Shown: positions 1 to 9,381, numbered from the stretch's first letter. The stretch: DNA of 64,000 nucleotides from Streptomyces profundus (GCF_020740535.1 NZ_CP082362.1:2108001-2172000); one strand, 5' to 3'. Translations and numbers: made by a program. Notes: generated by a model from the sequence alone, not told the origin.

Positions 1-1348
1 CTGGCGGTGCGGCACCCTGACCGTGCCGGTCGACTACGCCGAACCCGAGGGCGACACCGTCGAGTTGGCGTTGATCATGGCGCCCGCCACCGATCCGCGC
101 AGCCGGATCGGCTCGCTGGTCTTCAACTTCGGCGGCCCCGGCGGCTCAGGCGTCGCCTCCCTGCCGCGCTCGGCGGACCGGTACGAGACGCTCGGCGCCG
201 CCTACGACCTGGTCAGTCTCGATCCGCGCGGGGTCGGCGAGAGCGCGGGCGTGGTCTGCCGGGACGACGACGAGCTCGACCGCGCCGCCCAGGAGTACCC
301 CGGTCCGCCGCGCACCCAGGACGAGGAGCGCGAGCTGCTGGCGGCGAACCGGGACTACGCCGCCGACTGCGCCGAACGCAACGGTGAGCTGCTGGCGCAT
401 GTCGGCACCGTCGACGCCGCCCGTGACCTGGACCTGCTGCGCCGGGCGCTGGGCGACGAGCAGTTGCACTACTTCGGCGTCTCCTACGGCACCCGGCTGG
501 GCGCGGCCTACGCCCACCTCTTCCCCCGCCGGGCGGGCCGTACCGTGCTGGACGCGGTGGTCGACCCCACCAGGGGCCATGCCGAGCGGCTGCTGCTCCA
601 GGCCGAGGGCTTCCAACTCGCCCTGGACAACTATCTGGACCACTGCGCCATCGTCGTCTCCGACTGCCCGACCGGCGAGGGCGGCGCCGCCGGCCACGCG
701 ACGCTGACCGCGCTCTTCGACCAGCTGCGGGCGACACCGCTGCCCACCGAGTCGGGGCGGCACCTCACCCAGGACCTGGCGATCACCGGCGTGTTGTCGG
801 CGCTCTACTCGCAGGGCTCCTGGTCCTATCTCACCGACGCCATCAGACAGGCGCGGGAGGACGGCAGGGGCGATCTGCTGCTCCGCGCCGCCGAACGGTA
901 CAACGGGCGGGACAGCGAGGGCCGCTACCGCAATCTGAGCTCCGCCAACACCGCCGTGAACTGCGCCGACTTCGCGTCCCGCCCCACCGTGGCGACGGTC
1001 GACGAACAGCGCGACGCGTTTCTCGCCGCCTCGCCCGTCTTCGGCGAACGGCTGCTGTGGGGGCTGTTGTCGTGCGCCGACTGGCCGGTCGTCGGGGATC
1101 GGGAGCAGCCCCCGGTGGCGGCCGACGGCGCGGGCCCCATCCTGCTGCTGGCCACCACGGGCGATCCGGCCACTCCGTATGCCGGCGCCGAACGGATGCG
1201 GGAGGAGCTGGGCGCGGGGGTCGGCGTGCTGCTGACCTACGAGGGCGAGGGCCATGGCGCGTTCGGCGGCGGCGACTCCTGCGTGACGGACGCGGTGCTC
1301 GCCTATCTGCTCGCCGGCACCGCGCCGGCCGACGGTACCGTGTGTTGA
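1..1348 (+). CDS. alpha/beta hydrolase, tripeptidyl aminopeptidase type (5' partial)
   Basis: The frame is already open at base 2 (reading W-R-C-G-T-L-T-V-P-V-D-Y), so the gene starts left of the window. The same W-x-C-x-x-L-T-V-P-x-D-Y block sits about 90 residues into the next gene, so roughly that much is missing here, probably including a signal peptide. The catalytic set of family S33 is visible: nucleophile in GVSYG, Asp in TGDPATP, His in GEGHGAF, with the TAP-like C-terminal region. It should cleave short peptides from free N-termini outside the cell, as SlpD/SlpE do in Streptomyces. It ends two bases before the start of a close paralogue, so the pair is a tandem duplication and probably one transcript. 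Confidence 0.9.
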   Translation, partial: WRCGTLTVPVDYAEPEGDTVELALIMAPATDPRSRIGSLVFNFGGPGGSGVASLPRSADRYETLGAAYDLVSLDPRGVGESAGVVCRDDDELDRAAQEYPGPPRTQDEERELLAANRDYAADCAERNGELLAHVGTVDAARDLDLLRRALGDEQLHYFGVSYGTRLGAAYAHLFPRRAGRTVLDAVVDPTRGHAERLLLQAEGFQLALDNYLDHCAIVVSDCPTGEGGAAGHATLTALFDQLRATPLPTESGRHLTQDLAITGVLSALYSQGSWSYLTDAIRQAREDGRGDLLLRAAERYNGRDSEGRYRNLSSANTAVNCADFASRPTVATVDEQRDAFLAASPVFGERLLWGLLSCADWPVVGDREQPPVAADGAGPILLLATTGDPATPYAGAERMREELGAGVGVLLTYEGEGHGAFGGGDSCVTDAVLAYLLAGTAPADGTVC

Positions 1349-1350
1349 CG

Positions 1351-2976
1351 ATGATGATTTCGCGGAAGTCCATATCCGTCGGCGTGGCCGCGACCACACT
1401 GATCGCGCTCACCGCCGCCTGTAGCTCGGACGACTCGGGCCGGCCGCCGGAGCGTGCGGGCGCCGACCAGCCGGGGAGCTATCCCGAACTGCCGGACGCC
1501 CTGGGCACCCAGACGCTCGACTGGTCCGACTGCCCCACCCCGTCCGCGGCGCAGGATCCGATGGCCACCGCGCCGCCCGACGACCTCCCGGACGGCACCG
1601 GCTGGGAGTGCGCCGACCTCACCGTCCCGCTGGACTACGCGGAGCCCGAGGGCGACACCATCGACCTGGCCCTGAACCGGGTCGTCTCGCCGGCCGGCGG
1701 CGAGGACCGGATCGGCTCGCTGCTCTTCAACTTCGGCGGCCCCGGCGGCTCAGGCGTCGCCACCCTGCCGCTCGCCGCCGAGGACTACGAGGAGCTGCGC
1801 GTCGGCGGCTTCGACCTGGTGAGCTTCGATCCGCGCGGGGTCGGCGAGAGCGAGGGCATCGAATGCCAGGACGGCCCCACGAGGGACGCCGCCTCCCAGG
1901 AGCTGACCGGGCTCCCCGACACCGAGGCCGAACAGGCCGTCGCCGACCGCCAGGACCTGGAGTACGTCGAGGGGTGCGTCGCCGACTCGGGGCCCCTGCT
2001 GCCCCATGTCACCACGGCCAACACCGCCCGTGACCTGGACCTGATGCGCCATGTGCTGGGCGACGAACGGCTGAACTACGTGGGGATCTCCTACGGCAGC
2101 CAGCTGGGCGCCGCCTACGCGAACCTCTTCCCCGAACGGGTCGGCCGCACCGTGCTGGACGCGGTGGTCGACCCCGACCCCGATCCGTTGCACCAGAGCC
2201 TGCTGGACGCCGGTGGCTTCCAACTGGCGCTCGATCACTACCTGGAGGACTGCGTCCAGCGGGCGAGCTGCCCGGTGGGCGACGATGTCGCCGCCGGCAC
2301 ACGCTGGCTCAGCCAGCTGCTCGACGATCTGGAGGAGGAGCCGCTCCCCACGGACGACCCCGACGGCCGGCTGTTGACCTCGCTGCTCGCCTACACCGGC
2401 ATCGTCTCCGCGCTCTACTCCGAGGAGACCTGGGAGTACCTCACGCTGGGGCTGACCGAGGTGCGGGAGCAGGGTGCCGGCTCGCTGCTGCTCTTCCTCG
2501 CCGACTTCTACAACGGCCGCGACCCGGCGACCGGCGCGTACTCCTCGCAGAACGACTCGTTCACCGCGATCCGCTGCGCCGACCAGCCAGGCGGCATGTC
2601 GACGGAGGAACTGCTCGCGCACGAGGAGGAGTTCATCGAGACCTCGGAGGTCTTCGGCCGCTACATGGTGTGGGGGCTGGCCGGCTGCGGCGAGCACTGG
2701 CCGGTGACCGAGGTGGCCGAGCCGCAGGACTACGACGCGACCGGCGCTGCCGAGCCGATCCTGCTGGTGGCCACCACGGGCGACCCGGCGACCCCGCACT
2801 CGGGAGCGGAACGGATGCGGGACGCCATGGGCGGCCCCGAGGTCGCGCCGCTGCTCACCTATGACGGTGAGGGCCACGGCGCCTACACCGGCGGCGACGC
2901 CTGCGTGGTGGAGGCCGTCAACGCGCACCTGCTGACGGGCGCCGTCCCCGAGGACGGCCTGGTCTGCCAGGGCTGA
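1351..2976 (+). CDS. lipoprotein alpha/beta hydrolase, tripeptidyl aminopeptidase type
   Basis: A 541-residue protein. The start is ATG-ATG immediately after the upstream stop codon, followed by a short basic stretch, a hydrophobic segment and a lipobox ending T-A-A-C at about residue 23, so it is probably a lipid-anchored exported protein. The hydrolase fold follows: FNFGGPGGSG oxyanion region, nucleophile in GISYG, Asp in TGDPATP and His in GEGHGAY, with a TAP-like C-terminal domain. It resembles SlpD/SlpE, membrane-bound proteinases of Streptomyces that remove N-terminal tripeptides. It is a close paralogue of the gene just upstream. The substrate is unknown. A strong hairpin follows the stop codon. 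Confidence 0.92.
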   Translation: MMISRKSISVGVAATTLIALTAACSSDDSGRPPERAGADQPGSYPELPDALGTQTLDWSDCPTPSAAQDPMATAPPDDLPDGTGWECADLTVPLDYAEPEGDTIDLALNRVVSPAGGEDRIGSLLFNFGGPGGSGVATLPLAAEDYEELRVGGFDLVSFDPRGVGESEGIECQDGPTRDAASQELTGLPDTEAEQAVADRQDLEYVEGCVADSGPLLPHVTTANTARDLDLMRHVLGDERLNYVGISYGSQLGAAYANLFPERVGRTVLDAVVDPDPDPLHQSLLDAGGFQLALDHYLEDCVQRASCPVGDDVAAGTRWLSQLLDDLEEEPLPTDDPDGRLLTSLLAYTGIVSALYSEETWEYLTLGLTEVREQGAGSLLLFLADFYNGRDPATGAYSSQNDSFTAIRCADQPGGMSTEELLAHEEEFIETSEVFGRYMVWGLAGCGEHWPVTEVAEPQDYDATGAAEPILLVATTGDPATPHSGAERMRDAMGGPEVAPLLTYDGEGHGAYTGGDACVVEAVNAHLLTGAVPEDGLVCQG

Positions 2977-2998
2977 GCCCGCGCCGGGAACGCGCCAC

Positions 2999-3028
2999 GG
3001 CCCGGGACCTCGCACGAGGTCCCGGGCC
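2999..3028. terminator. bidirectional hairpin between hydrolase and moeZ
   Basis: A perfect 13-bp inverted repeat (2999-3011 and 3016-3028) with a four-base loop lies between the convergent ends of the hydrolase and moeZ genes. There is no T run, as is usual in Streptomyces. It could serve both genes. Confidence 0.75.
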
Positions 3029-3051
3029 GGCGCCGTGGTGGACGAGCGTCC

Positions 3052-4230
3052 CTAGTAGACGGGCTTCTCCGGCTCGATCTGGTTCACCCAGCCGATGACT
3101 CCGCCGCCGACGTGCACCGCGTCCGCGAAGCCCGCGTCCTTGAGCACCGCGAGCACCTCGGCCGACCTGACGCCGGTCTTGCAGTGCAGCACGATCCGCC
3201 GGTCCTGCGGCAGATCGCTGAGCGCGGTGCCCATCAGGAACTCGTTCTTGGGGATCAGCCGCGCCCCCGGGATCGAAACGATCTCGTACTCGTTGGGCTC
3301 CCTGACATCGATGATGTCGATCTTCTCGTCGCCGTCGATCCACTCCTTGAGCTGCCCGGGAGTGATCGTGGAGTCCCTGGCGGCGGCCTGGGCCTCGTCC
3401 GAGACCACGCCGCAGAACGCCTCGTAGTCGATCAGCTCGGTGACCGTCGGGTTCTCCCCGCAGACCGCGCAGTCCGGGTCCTTGCGGACCTTGACCTGGC
3501 GGTAGTTCATCTCCAGGGCGTCGTAGATCATCAGCCGCCCGACCAGCGGGTCACCCACGCCGGCCAGCAGCTTGATCGCCTCGGTGACCTGGATCGAGCC
3601 GACCGAGGCGCACAGCACACCGAGCACGCCGCCCTCGGCGCAGGAGGGGACCATGCCGGGCGGCGGCGGCTCCGGGTAGAGGCAGCGGTAGCAGGGGCCG
3701 TGCTCGGACCAGAACACGGACGCCTGACCGTCGAAGCGGTAGATCGAACCCCAGACGTAGGGCTTGTTCAGCAACACACAGGCGTCGTTGACCAGATAGC
3801 GGGTGGCGAAGTTGTCCGTGCCGTCCACGATCAGGTCGTACTGGGCGAAGATCTCCATCACGTTGGAGGAGTCGAGACGCTCCTGGTGCAGGTTGACCCG
3901 CACATACGGGTTGATGCCCAGCACGGAGTCCTTCGCCGACTCCGCCTTGGAGCGGCCGATGTCCGACTGGCTGTGGATGATCTGCCGTTGCAGATTGGAC
4001 TCGTCCACCTCGTCGAACTCGACGATGCCCAGCGTGCCGACGCCGGCGGCGGCCAGATACATCAGGGCGGGCGAACCGAGCCCGCCGGCTCCCACGGCGA
4101 GCACCCTGGCGTTCTTCAGCCGCTTCTGCCCCGCCATCCCCACATCGGGAATGATCAGGTGGCGGGAGTACCTGCGGACCTCATCGACGGTTAGCTCGGC
4201 GGCCGGCTCTACCAGCGGGGGCAGCGACAC
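3052..4230 (-). CDS. moeZ: adenylyltransferase/sulfurtransferase MoeZ
   Basis: A 392-residue ThiF/MoeB-rhodanese fusion. The N-terminal half has the nucleotide-binding loop GAGGLGSP and two CxxC zinc pairs (CYRC, CAVC). The C-terminal 100 residues are a rhodanese domain with active-site Cys in HCKTGVRS. Such proteins adenylate the C-terminal glycine of small sulfur carriers (MoaD, ThiS, CysO type) and then thiocarboxylate it. In Streptomyces one MoeZ serves molybdopterin, thiamine, cysteine and 2-thiosugar pathways. The GTG start at 4230 has a GGAG motif just upstream and matches the family N-terminus. No sulfur-carrier gene lies nearby, which fits a shared housekeeping role. Confidence 0.95.
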   Translation of the reverse strand: MSLPPLVEPAAELTVDEVRRYSRHLIIPDVGMAGQKRLKNARVLAVGAGGLGSPALMYLAAAGVGTLGIVEFDEVDESNLQRQIIHSQSDIGRSKAESAKDSVLGINPYVRVNLHQERLDSSNVMEIFAQYDLIVDGTDNFATRYLVNDACVLLNKPYVWGSIYRFDGQASVFWSEHGPCYRCLYPEPPPPGMVPSCAEGGVLGVLCASVGSIQVTEAIKLLAGVGDPLVGRLMIYDALEMNYRQVKVRKDPDCAVCGENPTVTELIDYEAFCGVVSDEAQAAARDSTITPGQLKEWIDGDEKIDIIDVREPNEYEIVSIPGARLIPKNEFLMGTALSDLPQDRRIVLHCKTGVRSAEVLAVLKDAGFADAVHVGGGVIGWVNQIEPEKPVY

Positions 4231-4382
4231 GGGGACTCCGTATGGTCATAGGGAAACACTCGTTCTGTCGTCAACACTGCCACGAACGGTCTCATTCCAA
4301 GACACCGGTCCCAGCCCGCGAGACGGGCCCGGCCACCGGGTGAGCACCGGCGGCCGGGACCCCGCGGCCGGGCCTGGGGCCC

Positions 4383-5330
4383 TCACATCCGGCAGGCGGC
4401 CTCCATCCAGATGTCGGCGAGCGACTCCTCGAAGCCGATCCTGGCCCGCCACCCGAGCCGGTCCCGCGCGGTGCGCACATCCGCCTGCTGCCAGCCGCCG
4501 CAGCCGTCCGGATAGGGCGAGGCCGGCGAGGACAGGCCGGCGGCGTCGGCAACCGGCTGCTGCCGGGGCACCGGCGGGCCCTCCAACTCCAGCAGCGTGC
4601 CGCCGTAGCCGGAGATACGGGCCAGCGCCGCCGCCGCCTCCCGCAGCCGCACCGCGTGCCCGGTGCCGATGTTGACCACGCCCTGGGCGGCGGAGAGCGT
4701 CGCCGCGTGCACCGCCCTGGCGACATCCCGCACATCGACGAAGTCCCGCTGGACGCCGAGGCCGCCCAGCTTCAGCTCGCTGTCGCCGTGCTGCATCGCC
4801 CGGCGCAGCGAGTCGGCCAGCCGGCCGAGCGGCGAACCGGCCGGCGTGCCGGGGCCGGTGGGCGAGAACACCCGCAGCACGATCGCGTCGAGCCCTGACC
4901 CGAGCACCAGCTCCGTGGCGGCCAACTTGCTCACCCCGTAGGGGCCGCCGGGGCGGGCCACCGCGTCCTCGGCGATCGAGGAGCCCACCTGCGAGGGCCC
5001 GTACTCGGCGGCGCAGCCCACATGCACGAGGCGCGCGCGGCAGCCGCTGCGGCGCAGCGACTCGCAGAGCGTCGCGGTGGCCACCGTGTTGTGCCTGGCC
5101 AGCTCGCTGGCCGTCCCCCGGATCGCGCCGGCGCAGTTGATCACCACCCCCGGGTGCACCGCGTCGAGAAAACGGGTGAGCGCCCCCGGGCTCCCGGTGG
5201 ACAGGTCGAAACGGACATCCGCGTCGTCGCCGCGCCCCAGCGCGGTCAGCTGCACGGCGGGATCGGCCAGCAGCCGGTCGGCCACGAAACGGCCCAGATA
5301 CCCACCGGCGCCCAGCAACAGCACTCTCAT
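4383..5330 (-). CDS. NAD-dependent epimerase/dehydratase
   Basis: A 315-residue extended short-chain dehydrogenase. The Rossmann motif GAGGYLG lies at residues 7-13 and the catalytic YxxxK pair is in YGVSK. The start chosen is the ATG whose product begins MRVLLLGAGG; the upstream extension of the frame is an artefact over the adjacent membrane protein gene. The substrate is probably a nucleotide sugar, which agrees with the glycosyltransferase and membrane protein encoded just upstream on the same strand. The three may form a small glycan or exopolysaccharide unit. The exact sugar cannot be told from sequence. Confidence 0.9.
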   Translation of the reverse strand: MRVLLLGAGGYLGRFVADRLLADPAVQLTALGRGDDADVRFDLSTGSPGALTRFLDAVHPGVVINCAGAIRGTASELARHNTVATATLCESLRRSGCRARLVHVGCAAEYGPSQVGSSIAEDAVARPGGPYGVSKLAATELVLGSGLDAIVLRVFSPTGPGTPAGSPLGRLADSLRRAMQHGDSELKLGGLGVQRDFVDVRDVARAVHAATLSAAQGVVNIGTGHAVRLREAAAALARISGYGGTLLELEGPPVPRQQPVADAAGLSSPASPYPDGCGGWQQADVRTARDRLGWRARIGFEESLADIWMEAACRM

Positions 5331-5385
5331 CGGCCGACCTCCCGAAAACCCACAGGGGTCGGGACGGCGGTGGGGGGTGGTGCGG

Positions 5386-6522
5386 TCATCGCTTGTCGTG
5401 CTCCTCGCGTGTGAACGGTTCGGCCGTAGCCGTGGGAAGGGAAAGCTCGAACGGGCGCGGCGCCGGCGCCCTTGGCAGCCGCGCGCGGTGCACGCTGGCC
5501 CGGGGCAGCACCACGGCGGCGCGGGCCAGCAGCCAGCAGCAGCCGGCCAGGCAGGAGAGCAGCGGAACGGCGGCGGGGCCACCGGCCTCGACCAGCCGGG
5601 CCACGGGGTCGGCCAACGAGCCGAGCCCGGGCACCCAGGAGGCGCTGACCAGCGCCAACGCCAGCGCCTCCGCCCCGCAGGCCAACGCGAGACCACCGGC
5701 GGCCACCCGCCGCTGGCCGTACCCGACCAGCAGCGCGGCGAGGCCGAGCAGCAGCCCGAGGGCCAGGCAGGCCAGCGCGGTCACGCCCGGCTGGGCCCCG
5801 CCGGTGAGCGAGGCCGGCGCGCACCGCACCACCGCGAGCGCCAGCAGCAGACCGGCGACCAGCAGCAGCGTCGTACGGGCCAACAGCGCCCTGACGCCGG
5901 CCCGGAACTCCCGCAGCCGGCGCCGTTCCAGCAGCGGTCCCGCCCGCCGGCCGAAGCCGTCCCGGCACCAGACGACCGGCGCCACGGCCAGCGCCAGCAG
6001 CAGCGCGACGGCCGCGGCTGGGCCCGTCTCCTGCTGGCGCCCGGGGAGCAGCTCGTCCAACAGCCCGTCGCCGGCCAGGGCGTAGGCCACCGGCGGCAGC
6101 GCCAGCAGGCCGACGAGCCCAGGCGGGGACCGGCGCGCCAGCAGCGCCAGCACGACGAGCAGCGTCAGCGCCCCGGTGGCCAGCGCCAGCGCGGTGCGCC
6201 CTGGCGCCGCCTCCGCCGGCAGCCTGGCCAGCAGCGCGAGCCCCGCCGCGGTGAGCGCGCCGGGCAGCAGCGGCAGCAGCAGCGCGGCGGCACCCGGCCG
6301 GCGCGCGACCGGACGCGAGGCCGGGGGGCGCGACCACGGCGCCCGCGCGTGCAGCTCCTCGGCGAGCGAGAACACATCCCGGTGCCGGCAGCGGGCGACC
6401 GTCGCCTCGTCGACGCCGCGCGCCTCAAGCCCCGCCGCGATCTCCAGCGGATCGACGGCCTGGGCGCAGAGCTCGTCGTGCTCGCGCAGCAGCGCGCGCA
6501 CCGGATCGGCCGGGGCGTTCAT
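5386..6522 (-). CDS. multi-pass integral membrane protein
   Basis: A 378-residue protein. The first 75 residues are soluble and begin MNAPADPVR, and about ten Leu/Ala-rich hydrophobic segments follow. No transporter or polymerase signature is recognised. The ATG start overlaps the stop of the glycosyltransferase gene by four bases (TCAT on the plus strand), so the two are translationally coupled. The epimerase gene lies 55 bases downstream. The neighbours suggest a role in moving or assembling a glycan, but this is inference. Confidence 0.82.
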   Translation of the reverse strand: MNAPADPVRALLREHDELCAQAVDPLEIAAGLEARGVDEATVARCRHRDVFSLAEELHARAPWSRPPASRPVARRPGAAALLLPLLPGALTAAGLALLARLPAEAAPGRTALALATGALTLLVVLALLARRSPPGLVGLLALPPVAYALAGDGLLDELLPGRQQETGPAAAVALLLALAVAPVVWCRDGFGRRAGPLLERRRLREFRAGVRALLARTTLLLVAGLLLALAVVRCAPASLTGGAQPGVTALACLALGLLLGLAALLVGYGQRRVAAGGLALACGAEALALALVSASWVPGLGSLADPVARLVEAGGPAAVPLLSCLAGCCWLLARAAVVLPRASVHRARLPRAPAPRPFELSLPTATAEPFTREEHDKR

Positions 6523-8042
6523 GCCCGCTCCTGGGCGAAGGGCACCGCGCCGCGCGCGGCCTCGGCGTAGCCGGCGTCCACGGCGGCGATGCCGCGTTCG
6601 ACCGTGAAGAGCTCCAGCGCCCTGGCCCTCGCCCTGGCACCCAACAGCTCGCGCCGGCCCGGATCGCGCAGCAGCGCGAGGCAGGCGGCGGCCAGCGCCG
6701 CGGGATCGCCCGCCGGCACCAGGATCCCGGCCCGGCCCAGCGTCTCGGCGGCGCGCCCCCGCTCGGGCGCCACCACGGCGAGGCCGCAGAACATCGCCTC
6801 GACCAGCGCCAGCGGGAACCCGTCGGGGGGCGCGACGCAGACCGCGAGGGTGGCGCCGGCCCAGGAGTCGGCCCGGCCGCCGTCCCTGGCCCGCGCCCCC
6901 GCCAGCACGGAGCCAGGTGGGCACCAGCGGACGGCGGGCGTGGCGCCCGGCAGCCCCCCGGAGTCGGCGGGCCCGCCGACCACCAGCAGCCGGGCCGCCG
7001 GCTCGGCCGCGTGCACCAGCGCGAACGCCCGGAGCAGCCCGTCGGCGTCCCGCTCCTCGTCCACCGGACCTGCCGTGACCAGCAGCGGCAGGGGTGGCGG
7101 TGCGGCCCGTTCGGCGGCGGCCAGCAGCGGGCGCGGATCGATGCCCTGCCGGACCTGGCGCTGGCGCGCCGGGTCGGCGCCGCAGCGCCGCTGCCAGCGG
7201 CCGGCCCGCGCGTCGCCCGGGGTGATCAGCTCGGCGGCGGCGTAGACGGCCCGGGCCAGGCGGAGTTGGAAGGCCGCCAGCAGCGCGCGCACCGGCGCCC
7301 GCGCAGCGGACGGCGAGACGACATGCCCGGCCCCGGCACCGGCCAGCGCGGTCAGATGGTGTTCGCGCAGCCGCACCCGGAACTCGGTGACCAGCAGCGG
7401 GGTGCCGTGCAGATGCCGGGCGAGCAGCCCGGGCAACGCGGCGGGGCCGCCGCCCACCGCGTGGCAGAGGTCGACCGCGTCAAGCCCCGGCGCGAGACCT
7501 GGGCCGCCGTACCAGTCGAGCGAGAGCGGGCGGAGCGCGCGCTCCAGCCGTTCGGCGACGGTCAGCAGATCCCCGATGCCGGCGCCCACGGCGGCGCGCG
7601 GCGCGCCGGGCAGCCGACAGCCGCTCTCCAGCACGGCGATCGCCTGGTCGGAGGCGAGCCAGCGCGGCAGACCGCCGTGCTCGGCCGCGAGTTCGGCGAG
7701 CCCGAGCAGGCCGTTGGTGAAACGGTCCCTCAGGATGCCGGGACCGCTGGGCTCGTCCTCGGTGAGGCCGATCGCTAACTCCTCGAAGGCCGCCGCATAG
7801 CCCCTGGCCACGGCCCGGCCCGGCCGGCCGCCTGGCGGCGGGCCCCAGAGCGGAGCGGTGCGCACCAGCCTGACCTGCGGCGGCGTCGGGCAGCGCGGGC
7901 CCCGGGCCTGCTGTCGGCCTCGGCTGAGCGCGCGGACCTCGAAGTCGTGCCAGGGCAGACCGCGCACCAGCCGGTCGGTCCAACCGACCAACTCGCCCTG
8001 GGCATACGGATAGCCACCCTCGGTGAGCAGTGCCACACGCAC
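6519..8042 (-). CDS. GT4-type glycosyltransferase (DUF3492/PelF-like)
   Basis: A 507-residue protein. The opening MRVALLTEGGYPYAQGE and a following WTDRLVRGLP block are typical of the DUF3492 N-terminal domain found in PelF-like glycosyltransferases. The C-terminal half has the GT-B donor-site pattern, including E-x-x-x-x-G-x-A-V-V-A-P and a GDPAALAAA helix near residue 455. It would transfer a sugar from a nucleotide donor to a cell-surface or exopolysaccharide acceptor. Codon 89 (plus-strand bases 7776-7778) is TTA, the leucine codon read only by bldA tRNA and very rare in Streptomyces, so expression may be held back until development. The gene overlaps the following membrane protein gene by four bases. 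Confidence 0.9.
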   Translation of the reverse strand: MRVALLTEGGYPYAQGELVGWTDRLVRGLPWHDFEVRALSRGRQQARGPRCPTPPQVRLVRTAPLWGPPPGGRPGRAVARGYAAAFEELAIGLTEDEPSGPGILRDRFTNGLLGLAELAAEHGGLPRWLASDQAIAVLESGCRLPGAPRAAVGAGIGDLLTVAERLERALRPLSLDWYGGPGLAPGLDAVDLCHAVGGGPAALPGLLARHLHGTPLLVTEFRVRLREHHLTALAGAGAGHVVSPSAARAPVRALLAAFQLRLARAVYAAAELITPGDARAGRWQRRCGADPARQRQVRQGIDPRPLLAAAERAAPPPLPLLVTAGPVDEERDADGLLRAFALVHAAEPAARLLVVGGPADSGGLPGATPAVRWCPPGSVLAGARARDGGRADSWAGATLAVCVAPPDGFPLALVEAMFCGLAVVAPERGRAAETLGRAGILVPAGDPAALAAACLALLRDPGRRELLGARARARALELFTVERGIAAVDAGYAEAARGAVPFAQERA

Positions 8043-8253
8043 CGGCGCACCCCCTGACGTCGTCTCTGGAGGAAGGATCTCGACGGGCCTTGATCACCTC
8101 GCGAGAAGAGGACCTCGGCGACTGAGACGCTATGTCCGGGACAGCGAGGCTCGCCGGACGGTTGTCCGCCACGCCATCAGAAGGGGTGAATAATCGTGAC
8201 TTCGTAGGGGTTCACTCGTTTGCACGAATCGGACCAACGGGGCCGACGCCTGC

Positions 8254-9381
8254 TCAGTTGTTCGGATGCGGCCAGGCGTTGGGCGCGCAGGTGACGCCGT
8301 CGATGCTGAGGAACTTCGTCTGCTGCATCATCACCGGCGCCAACGCGCCCTCGCCGGGGCACACCGCGTGCCCGTAGCCCAGCCGGTGGCCCACCTCGTG
8401 GTTGACGAGCATCCTGCGGTAGTCGGCGATCTCGTCGCCATAGGTCTCCGACCCCTGCGCGAACCGCCAGGCGTTGATCATCACCCGTTCGGTGCTCGAC
8501 GAGTTGCAGGAGACGTTGTCCTCGGTGGTGTCGAGGCCCGAGCGGGCACACCAGTCGGCCGTGGTGCCCGGGCTGGCCAGGGTGACCACGAAGTCGTAGT
8601 CGCCCTCGGAGACCCGGGCGAAGCCGCGCTCCCCCGCGTTGCCCCAGCTGCGCTCGTCGCTCAGCGTGCGGTGCACCACCTCGGCGAAGAACTCCGCGTC
8701 GATGCCCAGCCCTTCCTCCACGTCCACCCGGTAGCGCAGCAGGGTGCGGGCGTCGGGATCGGCCGCCGGCTCGGAGCCGGCCACCGGGACCAGCTCACCC
8801 GATCCGGTGAGATCGGGATCGAGCGGGAAGGTCGTCTCCATCAACTCGTCGTGGCCGGGCTCGACCACCGGCTCGTCGACCTGCTCGGAACCACCGCCGC
8901 CGGCCTCGCCGCTGTTCTCGGCCCCGTCCGGTGGCATCGGCCGCGCGTCCGCACCGCCGTCCGGCTCCAGCGCGAAGCGCTCCGCCCGGCCGGGGGCGTC
9001 CTCCTCGTCCGGTCGGGCCAGCTGCCCGGCCAGCAGCACCACCAGGACCGTGACCAGCGCGGCCGATGTCACCCCGAGCAGCGAACGCGCCCACCCCTGC
9101 CGGGATTTGCGGTGCCCAGCGCCCTTGCCGGACGCGGCCGGGCTCATCGGGCGCGCCCGACGGCCGCCGGAACGCTGCGCCGGAACGGAGGGCGCCCGCT
9201 GGACGCCGTCCGCCTGCTCGCCGGTTCTCCGCAGCGGGTCGTAGGTGTCGTGGGCCCCGAAGACATCGAAGGCGTCCAGATAGTCCTGACGCGGGCCGGG
9301 GTCACCGGCGCGGCCTTCGGCGGGGCCAGGCCCGCCCCGATGCCGATCGGGTGCGGGTACTCGGCCGTCACGACGTTCCAT
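8254..9381 (-). CDS. DUF3152 protein, metzincin-like membrane-anchored peptidase candidate
   Basis: A 375-residue protein. Residues 1-100 are basic and low complexity, one membrane span follows (GVTSAALVTVLVVLLAG), then an acidic linker and a C-terminal DUF3152 domain of about 190 residues. That domain has HEVGHRLGYGH, an exact HExxHxxGxxH metzincin zinc site, followed by a P-V-M-M-Q segment that could be a Met-turn. It is probably an extracytoplasmic zinc peptidase anchored by its N-terminus. The ATG start has GAGGG six bases upstream and lies nine bases after the alpha/beta hydrolase stop, so the two are co-transcribed. The family has no assigned function that I know of. Confidence 0.88.
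   Translation of the reverse strand: MERRDGRVPAPDRHRGGPGPAEGRAGDPGPRQDYLDAFDVFGAHDTYDPLRRTGEQADGVQRAPSVPAQRSGGRRARPMSPAASGKGAGHRKSRQGWARSLLGVTSAALVTVLVVLLAGQLARPDEEDAPGRAERFALEPDGGADARPMPPDGAENSGEAGGGGSEQVDEPVVEPGHDELMETTFPLDPDLTGSGELVPVAGSEPAADPDARTLLRYRVDVEEGLGIDAEFFAEVVHRTLSDERSWGNAGERGFARVSEGDYDFVVTLASPGTTADWCARSGLDTTEDNVSCNSSSTERVMINAWRFAQGSETYGDEIADYRRMLVNHEVGHRLGYGHAVCPGEGALAPVMMQQTKFLSIDGVTCAPNAWPHPNN

Noticed and set aside
4383..5696. Longer epimerase with an extra N-terminus
   Set aside because: The Rossmann motif must be near the N-terminus (MRVLLLGAGG), and the extra part overlaps the membrane protein gene.
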